Notes under the pieces: model-generated | Database searches by the model: none | Told to the model about the DNA's origin: nothing | What the model saw: the letters and a program-made list of their open reading frames with translations, nothing else | Shown: piece by piece, positions 25,149 to 34,597 of the stretch | Numbering within the stretch: the stretch's first letter is position 1 | How the letters are laid out: each line of letters opens with the position of its first letter | Translations under genes and position numbers: made by a program | Source of the DNA: Trichocoleus sp. FACHB-40 | Lineage (GTDB): Bacteria > Cyanobacteriota > Cyanobacteriia > Cyanobacteriales > FACHB-T130 | Length of the DNA: 64,000 nucleotides | Direction of reading: 5' to 3' | Assembly (NCBI RefSeq): GCF_014695915.1 | Contig: NZ_JACJPF010000062.1 | Coordinates: 29,015-93,014, forward strand

Positions 25149-27275
25149 CTATGGCAGACAGCGTAAGACTACTAGCGATCGCGCCGTGACTGGCACAGCT
25201 TTATCACCCGTGTAAATAGCTCCGTCTTCTACGAAACTAGCCTCCTTAGTATCAATCTCAACCATCCACCCTCGCTCTTGCAAATCAATTGGTAAAGTAA
25301 ACTCAATCATTTCCCAGTGAGCATTAAAGAACAACAGAAAGCTCTCATCAATAATGCGTTGACCTTGGGGGCCAACTCTGGGAATTTCCTCTCCATTCAA
25401 GAAAACCCCAATTGCCTTGGAAAAACCAATCTGCCACTGTTCCTCAGTCATCTCGCTACCATCAGGATTGAACCAGGCAAGATCGCTTATCGTCCTACCG
25501 TGGATCGGTCTTCCTTGAAACCACTTGCGTCGCTGAAATACCGGATGTTTGCGGCGGAAGTAGATTAGCTGGCGAGTAAAATTTAACAGCTCAGCTTTTT
25601 CATTTTGCAAATTCCAATCCAACCAGGAAATTTCATTGTCTTGGCAATAGGCATTATTATTACCCTTTTGGGTTCGCTGCATTTCGTCCCCGGAAACCAG
25701 CATCGGTACCCCTTGGGAAAGCATTAACGTCACCAGGAAGTTTCGCTTTTGTCGTTCCCGCAACGCCAAAATTGCGGGGTCATTGGTTTCCCCTTCTACC
25801 CCGCAATTCCACGAACGGTTATGGCTATCGCCATCGCAGTTGTTTTCTCCATTCGCCTCGTTGTGCTTCTCGTTGTAGCTGACCAGATCGTAGAGAGTGA
25901 AACCATCGTGGGCAGTTATAAAGTTGATACTGGCATAAGGACTGCGCCCATTGGTCTGGTATAAATCAGAGCTACCCGTGAAGCGGTAGGCAAATTCCCC
26001 TAAGCTGCCATCCTCACCGCGCCAGAAATCTCGCATGACATCGCGATACCTGCCATTCCACTCTGACCACAGCAGGGGAAAGTTGCCGACTTGGTAGCCG
26101 CCATCTCCCACATCCCAAGGTTCGGCAATCAGCTTCACATCCGCGATTACAGGGTCTTGGTGGACAATGGTAAAGAATGCTGCCAGATTATTCACGTCAT
26201 AAAGTTCTCGCGCCAGTGCCGAGGCCAGGTCGAAGCGGAATCCATCGACGTGCATCTCCAAGACCCAATAGCGCAGACTATCCATGATTAACTTCAGGAT
26301 TTGCGGATGGCGCACGTTCAAGGAATTTCCGCAACCCGTGAAATCCATGTAATAGCGGGGATCGTCCTCTACCAGGCGATAGTAAGCGGCATTATCTACC
26401 CCCCGCATCGACAATGTAGGGCCTAGGTGATTGCCTTCGCCCGTATGGTTGTAGACCACATCCAGAATGACCTCAATTCCCGCTTTGTGCAGTGCCTTTA
26501 CCATTGCCTTGAACTCGCGTACCTGACCCCCCGGAGTTTTATCGGCACTATAGCCAGAGTAGGGGGCAAAATAATTGAGGGAATCGTAGCCCCAGAAATT
26601 CCTCAGTCCCTTGTCAGCGAGATGTCCGGGAAAGCCTAAGAAGTGATGCACGGGCATCACTTCTACTGATGTAATTCCTAGGGTCTGGAGATGAGCGATC
26701 GCGGCCGGATGCGCCAGTCCCGCGTAAGTACCCCGCAGTTGTTCCGGGATATTCGGTTGCAGCTGGGTAAATCCTTTGACGTGGGTTTCATAGATGATCG
26801 TCTCGTGGAATGGGATTCGCAGCAGTTGATCCCCTTCCCAATCAAAGGACTCATCAATAACAACCGATTTTGGCATCAGATGGGCGCTATCAGTTTCGCT
26901 GAAGCTGAGGTCTTCTTTTGGGTCATCCCAAGAGTAGCCAAAGAGTTCTGGTCCATTGACGACATCGCCATCAATCGCTTTCGCATACGGGTCGATCAGG
27001 AGTTTGTTGGGGTTGAAGCGATGACCTTGAGATGGATCGTAGGAGCCATATACACGATATCCATAGCGTTGTCCCGGCGCTATCCCCGGCACATAGCCGT
27101 GCCAAACCCAGTTGTCTACTTCCGTCAGGGTGAGGCGTTTCTCCTTACCGTCTTTGTCAAACAGACAAAGTTCTACACCCGTTGCGTTTTCACTGAACAA
27201 AGCGAAATTTGTACCTTTGCCATCCCAGTAAGAACCTAAAGGATAAACGTTACCAGGCCAGAGTTCTAGGTGCAT
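25149..27275 (-). CDS. glgX: Glycogen debranching enzyme GlgX (isoamylase type)
   Basis: 708 residues; hydrolyses alpha-1,6 branches of glycogen. N-terminal CBM48 domain (about 10-110; GNVYPLGSYWDGKGTNFALFS), GH13 barrel with DVVYNHTGEGN, the nucleophile segment VDGFRFDLASALARE, the acid KLIAEPWDVG and the stabiliser INFITAHDGFTLYDL. A beta-domain ends the protein. All catalytic residues are present and length is normal. No other glycogen gene is nearby. Confidence 0.96.
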   Translation of the reverse strand: MHLELWPGNVYPLGSYWDGKGTNFALFSENATGVELCLFDKDGKEKRLTLTEVDNWVWHGYVPGIAPGQRYGYRVYGSYDPSQGHRFNPNKLLIDPYAKAIDGDVVNGPELFGYSWDDPKEDLSFSETDSAHLMPKSVVIDESFDWEGDQLLRIPFHETIIYETHVKGFTQLQPNIPEQLRGTYAGLAHPAAIAHLQTLGITSVEVMPVHHFLGFPGHLADKGLRNFWGYDSLNYFAPYSGYSADKTPGGQVREFKAMVKALHKAGIEVILDVVYNHTGEGNHLGPTLSMRGVDNAAYYRLVEDDPRYYMDFTGCGNSLNVRHPQILKLIMDSLRYWVLEMHVDGFRFDLASALARELYDVNNLAAFFTIVHQDPVIADVKLIAEPWDVGDGGYQVGNFPLLWSEWNGRYRDVMRDFWRGEDGSLGEFAYRFTGSSDLYQTNGRSPYASINFITAHDGFTLYDLVSYNEKHNEANGENNCDGDSHNRSWNCGVEGETNDPAILALRERQKRNFLVTLMLSQGVPMLVSGDEMQRTQKGNNNAYCQDNEISWLDWNLQNEKAELLNFTRQLIYFRRKHPVFQRRKWFQGRPIHGRTISDLAWFNPDGSEMTEEQWQIGFSKAIGVFLNGEEIPRVGPQGQRIIDESFLLFFNAHWEMIEFTLPIDLQERGWMVEIDTKEASFVEDGAIYTGDKAVPVTARSLVVLRCLP

Positions 27276-28035
27276 ATATGGAAAAATTCACGAAAAATTG
27301 ATAGTTAGCTAAAATCAACTCCTTACAGCGTCAGTTCACTCCAGGCAAACGCATCTAATCTCTCAAGTCTTGCTAAATGAATGACTTAATTGTAGGAATG
27401 TTGTTATTCCACGCTGTATCTTATTGATTTAATTGATGTTCAAAATTTAGATGTGTTTGCCTTACTAATCGAGTTAAAAGTATTCTTGCATATCCGTGAT
27501 GGCAAGTTTTTATATTTGGGTATCAAGTTTATCATAAATTGTTTGGTTAAAAGTTCCTATTGAAACAATCTCCTCTCTTCATCAACCGCAAGCAGCATCA
27601 GCAAATGCCCATTATTGTGCGTAAACCGAAGAAAGTCTTAGACACCATGACCCTTGATTACCCACGTGTTGTTTAAAATAATTTAACTGTTACTGTTTTC
27701 TGCGGCTTCTATCCGAGAATGGAACTAAGGTTAAGCTTAAAGGTGATTTTAAATACAAAATATCTTCATATTAGTTATGGCTGATACCTAGTAGCATTCA
27801 AATAGGTCGTTTCAGTTCGCTTTACTCAGGATGACATAGCACGTATAAATGCAACTTTGTATGAGTAGTATTTTCGGTTAAGTCTGAGCGCGATCGCAAA
27901 CATAAACAGCAAGAATTCAGAATTCAGAAAAATGAGGGTACAGCAAAAACGTTTCAAGGGCTAATTGTTTTAGCTGCCTATCGTTTGATCCAAGACTTTC
28001 CTAAATCTGAAATAGATAACTAGCAACGGGATAAT
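27276..28035. other. Long AT-rich intergenic region
   Basis: 760 bases upstream of glgX with no convincing gene. A 38-codon frame from TTG 27560 to TAA 27676 (ending KKVLDTMTLDYPRVV) looks slightly gene-like but has no ribosome binding site and may be a gene remnant. Near 27914 there are short gaattcagaattcag repeats. Probably holds the glgX promoter; I see no clear -10/-35 pair. Confidence 0.55.
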
Positions 28036-28458
28036 CTACAGCCATTGTCCGCCCCGAAAACGCCAGCGGGGAAATATAATTCGCATAATTGTTTGCGATG
28101 CTATATAAACAGCAAGCCAAACAACGCTGTAGTGGAGTGCGAACCATTGCAGCGGTAAATCTCGTCTTACACCTGGTAAGCCAAATATTTTTACTAATAG
28201 CACTATAAATATTGCTTCCCAGATACCAGCAAGTAATTGCAAGACTCCGGGCCAATCGCTATCCCAGCGAAATTTCTGGATATAGTCATAAAGAACATCC
28301 CAAGCCAGTCCAAAGATAGCAACATCTAGCAATACCCAGAAATAAACTGGATTCGCTGGGCCGATAATGCCCAAATAAAAGGGTAAAGTTACTAAAACGC
28401 CTACTGTTGCAAGTAGTAATAACCGAGTTTGCCAGCGACCAAACAGAGTTGGAGTCAT
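28036..28458 (-). CDS. Small integral membrane protein, 140 residues
   Basis: Four predicted membrane helices (about 12-30, 38-58, 72-92 and 105-128) with short polar loops; the C-terminus is FPRWRFRGGQWL. No family is recognised. The same strand carries the FHA-oxidoreductase gene upstream (135 nt gap), so cotranscription is possible. Codon use is ordinary for the window. Confidence 0.75.
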   Translation of the reverse strand: MTPTLFGRWQTRLLLLATVGVLVTLPFYLGIIGPANPVYFWVLLDVAIFGLAWDVLYDYIQKFRWDSDWPGVLQLLAGIWEAIFIVLLVKIFGLPGVRRDLPLQWFALHYSVVWLAVYIASQTIMRIIFPRWRFRGGQWL

Positions 28459-28593
28459 AGGATTTTGGATTTTAGATTTTTAATTTTGGATTGCTCCGAC
28501 GGATGATGGAAACTTGCAAATTGTTGCTTTTTAGCAGAATTACTGAACGTGTATTTCCGGATAATCGCCTAACCATCGACACAGGAATTAATG

Positions 28594-30585
28594 CTAAGGG
28601 GATTGATTTGCTGCCCATTTTAGCCATTGTCCAAGGGAACTAAAAAGGTTTAATCGGTGCATTCCAGGCGATCGCGCGGCTGCGAGGCTATCAACTGTAC
28701 AAAGTGCGGCATACTGCAAACCGAGGAAGCTATCAACAGCCGCATAGGGGCCACCTAGTGTCATGGCACCAGCAGCATACATTCGCCCGCGTGAGGCGCG
28801 CATATCAACGATTTCAAAGTCGTTGGCGACGGCTATGCGCCCATTTTCGTACAAGGGGAGGTTGTAATGGCTAACGAGGTCGTTAAGCAGGGGACTTGCT
28901 TTGACTTTGGCATCGAGTCCGGTGGCATCAATGATAAAGTCAGCTTCCAGCCGAATTTGCCCTTTTAAGCCTTTCTCTTGAATGTAGGTGATGGTGTGTC
29001 CTGTTGCTGATGATTGCGGGTCGCGTTCGACTTTTTCAACTGCACCAAAGGCGATTTGATACCAGCCTTGGCGGATGCCTTCTTCTACGATGCGCTTCCA
29101 ATCTCCACGATCTGCGGTGGTGGTGCCTCCCCAGTCTGCTAGTAGGCGCGATCGCGCTTGGGGGTCGGCTTTTTCGAGCATTACCCGCAATTCGCCACCC
29201 CAGCAGGCTTTGGGCCAGTTAAAGGGTTGAAATTCGTAGTGATTTTCGACGGTACGCTGAGAGGTACCAAATTTGTTGCCTTGGGGTTTGGGCGATCGCA
29301 TCAAGTGTAACAGCGCAATATTCTGATTTTTCTTTCTAGCTTCATAAATTCGCTGTACAATCCGCGAGGCGACAATTCCCCGTCCCCGAATCATCACCGT
29401 CCCGCCATATTGCTCTAAATGTTCGTAGACGTGGTTATGTTCTTCGTAGGCATTCACCACTGATTTGAAATCGCCTGTTTTTTCCCGGTATTCTTGCAAA
29501 TCTGGGAGAAACTGAATTGCTGGATAGCCAGTTGCTAGTTGTACGTTGCGGGCGATTAAAAAAGCATGGTCGCGGCGGTTGGCGCTGGTGCGAGAATAAG
29601 CGATCGCATACCTTCCATCCTCTGTTTTCCGAATCGACCGCACGCTTCCGTAGCGAAATATTTGCTCCCAACCAATCCGTTTGGCTTCTCTATCTATTGA
29701 GTCAAATACATTACCAGCGCGGGGGGTGTAAGTTTGGGCAAAGGTTGGTTCAGCAAACACTTGCCATAAATACCCTAATGCTGTACTAATACTTCCCTTA
29801 AACAAGTCGCGCCAAGCTTCCCGTAAAGCATAGCTGGGCCAACCCCAAATATTATCTGGACAAGAATCTGAGTTTGAGCGCAACCGTTCGTGCAGAGGAA
29901 TTTGCGAATTCATGCAAAGCCGCTGGTAACGGGCGTAGGGCTGCGCCTCCATCCCCAAAGCCGCAATGCGATCGCTTTTCACCCCGGAAATTCTCAATAA
30001 ATCCACCCAGACAAAGCTGCCCAACCCCGCCCCAACTGCCGCATAGTCCACTTCATCCACCGACAACCCGGTAGCATGGAGGTCTTGTACTACAACTTGG
30101 TCTGCCCCAAACACAGGCGGGGGAAAGCTACTACTAACCGCCACCACTGGTTGAGGTGCAGGCTGACTAATGTTGGGGTCGGGTAAATCGGTGTCTGGGT
30201 TAAATAAAATCTGGGAATTGCCAGAAGGGGACGGCGCTGGTGTACTGGCAGCGAAAGTAACAATAATTTGGTAGGGGCCCATTTGCAGCGTATCGCCGTT
30301 CGCCAAAATGCTCCGCGTCTGACGTTGCCCATTGACAAAGGTGCCGTTGCTGCTGTTTTGGTCAATTACCACCACGCCGCCTGCATCCTGTTCAATTAGG
30401 ACGTGGAAGCGGGAAACCTCAAGACTATTAAGAACCATCCGGGAGACGCGACGCTCGTTTATTTCGGCTGGCATCTGATTAAATTCTCGTCCTAGCGCAA
30501 TTGGGACGGAGAGTATTGGTTCGCGTCGTTCTCCCGTTGCTGGGTCGTCCCAGCTAAGCCGAAGGCGCAGGGATGCGGGATTCAT
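28594..30585 (-). CDS. FHA domain fused to a flavin-dependent oxidoreductase-like domain
   Basis: 663 residues. FHA domain at about 25-110 with the phosphothreonine-binding features LGRE, SRFHVLIE and NSSNGTFVNG, which are intact. A proline/serine-rich linker (about 112-165) follows, then an FAD/NAD(P)-binding Rossmann domain (about 180-620) with AVGAGLGS, an internal GTVMIRGRGIVASRIV, IIDATGLDAKV and YAAGAMTLGGPYAAVDS. No signal peptide. The reaction is unknown; the FHA part suggests docking to a Thr-phosphorylated protein. The next gene upstream (18 nt gap) is a second FHA protein. Confidence 0.85.
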   Translation of the reverse strand: MNPASLRLRLSWDDPATGERREPILSVPIALGREFNQMPAEINERRVSRMVLNSLEVSRFHVLIEQDAGGVVVIDQNSSNGTFVNGQRQTRSILANGDTLQMGPYQIIVTFAASTPAPSPSGNSQILFNPDTDLPDPNISQPAPQPVVAVSSSFPPPVFGADQVVVQDLHATGLSVDEVDYAAVGAGLGSFVWVDLLRISGVKSDRIAALGMEAQPYARYQRLCMNSQIPLHERLRSNSDSCPDNIWGWPSYALREAWRDLFKGSISTALGYLWQVFAEPTFAQTYTPRAGNVFDSIDREAKRIGWEQIFRYGSVRSIRKTEDGRYAIAYSRTSANRRDHAFLIARNVQLATGYPAIQFLPDLQEYREKTGDFKSVVNAYEEHNHVYEHLEQYGGTVMIRGRGIVASRIVQRIYEARKKNQNIALLHLMRSPKPQGNKFGTSQRTVENHYEFQPFNWPKACWGGELRVMLEKADPQARSRLLADWGGTTTADRGDWKRIVEEGIRQGWYQIAFGAVEKVERDPQSSATGHTITYIQEKGLKGQIRLEADFIIDATGLDAKVKASPLLNDLVSHYNLPLYENGRIAVANDFEIVDMRASRGRMYAAGAMTLGGPYAAVDSFLGLQYAALCTVDSLAAARSPGMHRLNLFSSLGQWLKWAANQSP

Positions 30586-30602
30586 TCTTTATGACCTAAA
30601 TA

Positions 30603-31154
30603 TTAGTTGCCGTTGGGAGTTACTAATACACTGAGCGCTGCTGCTAAGGAAGTGCCACACCAGGGACATCCCAAATTTAGCTGCTTATACGGAGAAACTT
30701 TATTACAAGCAAAACATTGCAGCCCATAGGTTACAGGGTTAGGGCGGGTAGTTCCCGGAGCTACTGCTTTTGCTGCTGGGGAGGACGGTGGCATTATTAT
30801 AGTGGCGGGAACAGTGATCGCGCCCAGACAAACAGCAGTGACTTTTAGTTCCATCTGCCCTAAGTAAAAAATGCTACCCTGACTCAGAGCCACTTCGCCT
30901 TGAGCAATGCTGCATCCATCCACTAGAGGGGGATTACTTTCTCGCAGGGAACGCAAGTAGAAGCTTTGCTGCTGCGCTTGAAAAAAAATTTCGACGTGCA
31001 GCCCCGATACTGTGGGATCTGTCAGTACGATATCGCATCGAGCTGGGTCACGACCGATGCGGATTGTTCCAGGGTTTTTACCGATTTGGTGGTCGTTAAT
31101 TGTCAGGCTTTTTACCTGCGTTGCTTCGTACCACTCTAAAGTTAGTTCGTTCAT
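30603..31154 (-). CDS. FHA domain protein with C-terminal zinc ribbon
   Basis: 183 residues. FHA domain at about 25-110 (IRIGRDPARCDIVL, SGLHVEIFF, with a less conserved SNG region reading SNPPLVDG), a Pro/Ala-rich linker and a C-terminal zinc ribbon with two cysteine pairs (CFACNKV and CPWC). First gene of a probable two-gene unit with the FHA-oxidoreductase 18 nt downstream. Likely a phosphopeptide-binding adaptor; a Ser/Thr kinase partner is not in the window. Confidence 0.87.
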   Translation of the reverse strand: MNELTLEWYEATQVKSLTINDHQIGKNPGTIRIGRDPARCDIVLTDPTVSGLHVEIFFQAQQQSFYLRSLRESNPPLVDGCSIAQGEVALSQGSIFYLGQMELKVTAVCLGAITVPATIIMPPSSPAAKAVAPGTTRPNPVTYGLQCFACNKVSPYKQLNLGCPWCGTSLAAALSVLVTPNGN

Positions 31155-31270
31155 CGCTCTAGCCTTATATATTGTCTACTTCTATAAAGTGCTTCAAGTT
31201 AGCCTGTTCTGATTTCTAACATGAGCTAGAAGAGAAATCCGAAATTGTGTATGAAGTTTAAAGAAGGAGG

Positions 31271-31631
31271 GATTGGGGACTGGGGATTGGGGATTGGGAA
31301 GACCTATACATTAAATCCGGTTAATTTGGAACCCCAGAACCCTACCCTGCTCTTCGTTGAGGCAGGGTGGTTTTATACAATGAGAAAAAATATCGAAAAT
31401 TGCAACACTTTGTAGGGGCATTGCCATGCCCCTACCGCCAACCAAAATCAACGTTATAGAATTTTCTTTTAATCAATGAAGCCACTCTGCTTTTTAAGGG
31501 AGATGCAAGGGGTATCTTGTAGGGCTTGCTACAGCCAGTGGGACTTTTAAAACATCCTTTTAAATCAGTCCCATTGCACCCTACCGAACTTCAGCGGAAG
31601 GTTCCCCAATCCCCAATCCCCAATCCCCAAT
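31271..31631. repeat. Segment bounded by inverted heptamer arrays
   Basis: Left: four units of GATTGGG/GACTGGG at 31271-31298. Right: four units of CCCCAAT at 31604-31631, the reverse complement. Such heptamer (STRR-like) arrays are known from cyanobacteria. The enclosed DNA also has an inverted pair of CAGGGT-type sequences near 31340-31370 that could fold (CTACCCTGC and GCAGGGTGG). Confidence 0.75.
31412..31435. repeat. Dispersed palindromic repeat, copy 2
   Basis: Perfect arms GTAGGGGCAT and ATGCCCCTAC around TGCC. Identical in all 24 bases to the copy at 59770-59793. Confidence 0.85.
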
Positions 31632-31633
31632 CC

Positions 31634-32296
31634 CTACCTATTCGATGCCAATTTATCAGCCCAGCGGGTTGTCTCTGGCAAACGATATTTCGGCGTACAA
31701 CGCATTACATAATCTATTGCCGTTGTCAAGCTTACTCGATGTCCGCTAGAGACATAAACTGGTTTAACGCCTTTGCGAGTCCGCAAGACTGCGCCGATTG
31801 TTTCACGGCGATGGATTAAAGGTTGCCAATTGCCGCGTTCTAAAGGCAATTCCTCATGCTTCCCAACCAGCAAGGATTTCGCTACGCCAATAGTGGGAAC
31901 GTCTATCAGCACTCCCAAATGGCAGGCAATCCCAAAGCGACGGGGATGGGCGATGCCTTGACCATCACATAATATCAAGTCAGGCGCGATCGCGAGTTTC
32001 TCTAGCGCGTCCAGTACGGCGGGGATTTCTCGAAACGAGAGGAATCCGGGAACATAGGGAAAGGTAGTAGGACGCTTTGCGATCGCTTGCTCTTTTAGCT
32101 CCAAGTCTGGAAAACTGAGAACGGCAACAGCTGCGCGTGAGATGCTAAAAGAATCCTCAAAGCCCATATCGACACCAGCCACATACTGCACCGATTCCAA
32201 CTGATCTGAGGTGATTACTTCTTTTCTGAGCTCTTGTTGAATAGGCAGCGCTTCTTCAACTGTAAGAGGCCATGCGTGACGTTGGTGGATTTTCAT
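31634..32296 (-). CDS. nfi: Deoxyribonuclease V (endonuclease V)
   Basis: 220 residues; cleaves DNA next to deaminated bases, chiefly hypoxanthine. Conserved elements are AGVDMGF (first catalytic Asp), [18 protein letters not shown] (with the wedge motif and catalytic Glu) and [22 protein letters not shown] (catalytic Asp), then a basic [14 protein letters not shown]. All present. Its ATG overlaps the glycosyltransferase stop by 4 nt (ATGA), so it is translationally coupled to that gene. Confidence 0.94.
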   Translation of the reverse strand: MKIHQRHAWPLTVEEALPIQQELRKEVITSDQLESVQYVAGVDMGFEDSFSISRAAVAVLSFPDLELKEQAIAKRPTTFPYVPGFLSFREIPAVLDALEKLAIAPDLILCDGQGIAHPRRFGIACHLGVLIDVPTIGVAKSLLVGKHEELPLERGNWQPLIHRRETIGAVLRTRKGVKPVYVSSGHRVSLTTAIDYVMRCTPKYRLPETTRWADKLASNR

Positions 32297-33288
32297 TGAT
32301 CAACTTCGACATCCTGATTTTTTTCCAGCCACTCAATTACTCGTGCTTCTTCTGACAGTTTCGCTTGATTTTGCCCAACTGCCCTAGCGCGGACATTGAT
32401 CAAGCCAATCGGGGTACTCAACAAATCTACAAGCGTGGCTTTGCCAGCGACGCACATCGCCCCTTTTATCGGCAATTCCTTCACCAGCCACCGTCCCAGC
32501 CGCACTGCATATTGCTTGGGAGTTGGTTCGTGCATCAATTTGACACCATGCAATTCGTGCAAGTAGCGATTTGAGCGACCATAGCGCCGCCATTGGCTTT
32601 GGAGTTCTGGCACTGTGGAACGGTGGCGATGCCGGACAATAGCTGTAGGGGCAAAATGTAGCTGCCAGTTGCTTTCCCTCTGGATGCGCCAACAGATATC
32701 AGCATCGCCGCCAGTTGTCAGGTGAGGGCGAAATAAACCCACCTCTTGGAAAGCTTTTTTGCGAATTGCTAGGTTTGCAGTTTGACCGTATGGGCAGAAC
32801 GTATTAGCTAAAGTATGTTTCTGGGACAAAACATCTTCTCGCTGGGCGTGTTGTTCCAGCAGAGTTTTACCCGGCAAAGCCATAATTTCGCCTACGACAA
32901 TACCAATATTGGGATTCTCGAAAGGCTGGATTAAGCCTGCTAACCAATCTGGTTCTGGACGACAATCGGCATCGGTGAAGGCAAAAATGTCAGTTGTTGC
33001 TGCCCGAATTCCAGCATTTCGCGCCGCATAAGAGCTTTGGATTTTGTTTTCGGTAATTGGGCGAATTGTCCACCCAGAGGAGGCGGCTGACTCGGCGGCT
33101 GACTGGAGAAGGCTGAGGGTGCGATCGCTACTATTATTGTCTACCAGCAAATACTCTACATTCTCGGCTGGATAACTTTGCGACAAGAGGCAGCTGATTA
33201 AACCTGACAAGTCCCTTTCACCATTGTAGATCGGGACTATTACTGAAACTTTGGGCCCAAAAGGCTGTGTCATGGGGCGGGAGTTCAT
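32293..33288 (-). CDS. Glycosyltransferase family 2
   Basis: 331 residues, GT-A fold: [21 protein letters not shown] at the start, LLVDNNSSD, the metal-binding [17 protein letters not shown] and [11 protein letters not shown] (catalytic base ED-type region). No signal peptide; the C-terminal part (about 240-300) is helical and may contact the membrane. Sugar donor and acceptor are unknown; surface polysaccharide synthesis is likely. Overlaps nfi by 4 nt. Confidence 0.9.
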   Translation of the reverse strand: MNSRPMTQPFGPKVSVIVPIYNGERDLSGLISCLLSQSYPAENVEYLLVDNNSSDRTLSLLQSAAESAASSGWTIRPITENKIQSSYAARNAGIRAATTDIFAFTDADCRPEPDWLAGLIQPFENPNIGIVVGEIMALPGKTLLEQHAQREDVLSQKHTLANTFCPYGQTANLAIRKKAFQEVGLFRPHLTTGGDADICWRIQRESNWQLHFAPTAIVRHRHRSTVPELQSQWRRYGRSNRYLHELHGVKLMHEPTPKQYAVRLGRWLVKELPIKGAMCVAGKATLVDLLSTPIGLINVRARAVGQNQAKLSEEARVIEWLEKNQDVEVDQ

Positions 33289-33625
33289 GCCGTTTTTTAA
33301 TACCGTTTCTTATAAATTTAGGCGGCGAAATTTACCAACCAAAAGAAATACTGATTTTAGTTGAGTCGGTAATGCTTATTTTACTTTTTGGTGCAGTAGT
33401 TTATCTTCAGCCGTTTCCAGCCGCATCTCACCTCCTTTCTATGTCTTCTAACTGATGATGCTTGCTGTTCTAAAATAGCAAAGTTCTTATAACTAGGGCA
33501 TCTTGCTATACCAGCTCTCGCCTGAACCTATTTATCTCCGAAGATGGAGCGTTCCGGGGATCAGCCAGTGTTACGTTAGTTTACAAGTTTTTAAAAAAAT
33601 TGAAATTACTGATGGGAGGTTAGCA
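33289..33625. other. Intergenic region with a second strong-RBS micro-ORF
   Basis: About 340 bases between the divergent glycosyltransferase and the small coiled-coil gene. On the minus strand AAAGGAGGTGAG directly precedes ATG 33426, opening a 16-codon frame (MRLETAEDKLLHQKVK) that stops at 33376. Read on the plus strand, the same bases mimic the 3' tail of 16S rRNA. Nothing else is recognised. Confidence 0.5.
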
Positions 33626-33829
33626 GTGCCTAGCAGAAAGATGAAAAAGCTAAAAGAAAAAAATGTTTGGAGCGATATTGACTTTCAGAAAGTTAAGCAA
33701 AGAATTAATAAAATAACTCAAAAGCTGGATGAGGTTCAAAGCAAGTTTGAACCCCAAGAGGACAAATTCAAATCGATGTCGCAGGAATTCAATCAAAGCG
33801 ATCGCATTGAAAAATCAAATCGTTCCTAA
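33626..33829 (+). CDS. Small charged coiled-coil protein, 67 residues
   Basis: GTG 33626 is chosen because GGGAGG lies six bases upstream; a longer frame to 33503 lacks such a site and has no coding look. The product is highly charged and predicted helical (WSDIDFQKVKQRINKITQKL), with a heptad-like pattern suggesting a coiled coil. No family recognised. Its last 15 bases overlap the 3' end of the convergent ispD. Confidence 0.65.
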   Translation: MPSRKMKKLKEKNVWSDIDFQKVKQRINKITQKLDEVQSKFEPQEDKFKSMSQEFNQSDRIEKSNRS

Positions 33830-34501
33830 GCGCTGACGCAAAATAAATTCAGCCAAACTTAAATCCATCGGGGTCGTCACCTTCAGATTCGTCTCTTCCC
33901 CCTGCACAATCTGTACTTTCAAACCGCATTTTTCAAACAAGGCAGCATCGTCTGTAACTTCCCAGTGTTGCGATCGCGCTTCGGCATGGCACTGTTGTAA
34001 CAAATCAACCTTGAAACCTTGAGGCGTTTGCGCCGCCCACAACTGTTCTCTATTGGGCGTACTCTCAATTAATCCAGTTGCATCCACTACCTTAATCGTA
34101 TCTTTCACAGGCACAGCAGCAATTAAGCCGGGAACCTCCACAAGTGCCTCAGCACAGCGATCTAGCAGTTGGGGAGTTGCTAGACACCGAGCGCCATCAT
34201 GAATTAATACTAACTGAGCTGCTGGTAATGCTTGCAAGCCGTTATAGACAGATTCTTGGCGCGTAGTACCACCGACAATCAGCTGCACAGGCTTAGTCAG
34301 AGAAAGCTCAGCTAAAATCTCCTTAAAGTCGGGAAAGTCATCAGGGTGAGCAATCAAACCGATCCAGCTAATGTGCCGTGAGGCTTCCGCCGCTAGGAGA
34401 GTCCAGGTAATCAAAGGTTTACCCAGTAACATTAGCAGCAGTTTGTTGCGATCACTTCCCATCCGCCGCCCCATGCCCGCGGCTGGAATTAATAAGTGCA
34501 T
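33815..34501 (-). CDS. ispD: 2-C-methyl-D-erythritol 4-phosphate cytidylyltransferase IspD
   Basis: 228 residues; third step of the MEP isoprenoid pathway, which supplies carotenoids, phytol and quinones. Nucleotide-binding start LLIPAAGMGRRMGSDRNKL, VLIHDGARCLATPQLLDRC, AAVPVKDTIKVVD and TDDAALFEKCG are all typical. Full length with intact CTP-binding residues. Not linked to ispF here. Confidence 0.96.
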   Translation of the reverse strand: MHLLIPAAGMGRRMGSDRNKLLLMLLGKPLITWTLLAAEASRHISWIGLIAHPDDFPDFKEILAELSLTKPVQLIVGGTTRQESVYNGLQALPAAQLVLIHDGARCLATPQLLDRCAEALVEVPGLIAAVPVKDTIKVVDATGLIESTPNREQLWAAQTPQGFKVDLLQQCHAEARSQHWEVTDDAALFEKCGLKVQIVQGEETNLKVTTPMDLSLAEFILRQRLGTI

Positions 34502-34597
34502 AATTCTCCTATTTTAGGCATTAGGTCTTCCGGTGTAGGGTGTTATGGGTATATATTCCCTTAAAATTAGGCTCAGAAGTACCCTCAGTAACTCGAG

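Larger units (their letters stand above)
31155..31633. other. Repeat-filled intergenic region
   Basis: About 480 bases with no gene. It holds two heptamer arrays in opposite orientation (31271-31298 and 31604-31631) and, between them, a dispersed palindrome at 31412-31435. A promoter for the FHA gene pair may lie near its left end. Confidence 0.7.

Noticed and set aside
27560..27676. 38-codon frame ending KKVLDTMTLDYPRVV
   Set aside because: TTG start, no ribosome binding site and no recognised homologue; kept only as a note in the spacer entry.
33503..33625. N-terminal extension of the coiled-coil protein
   Set aside because: Composition differs from the charged helix and GGGAGG stands directly before GTG 33626.
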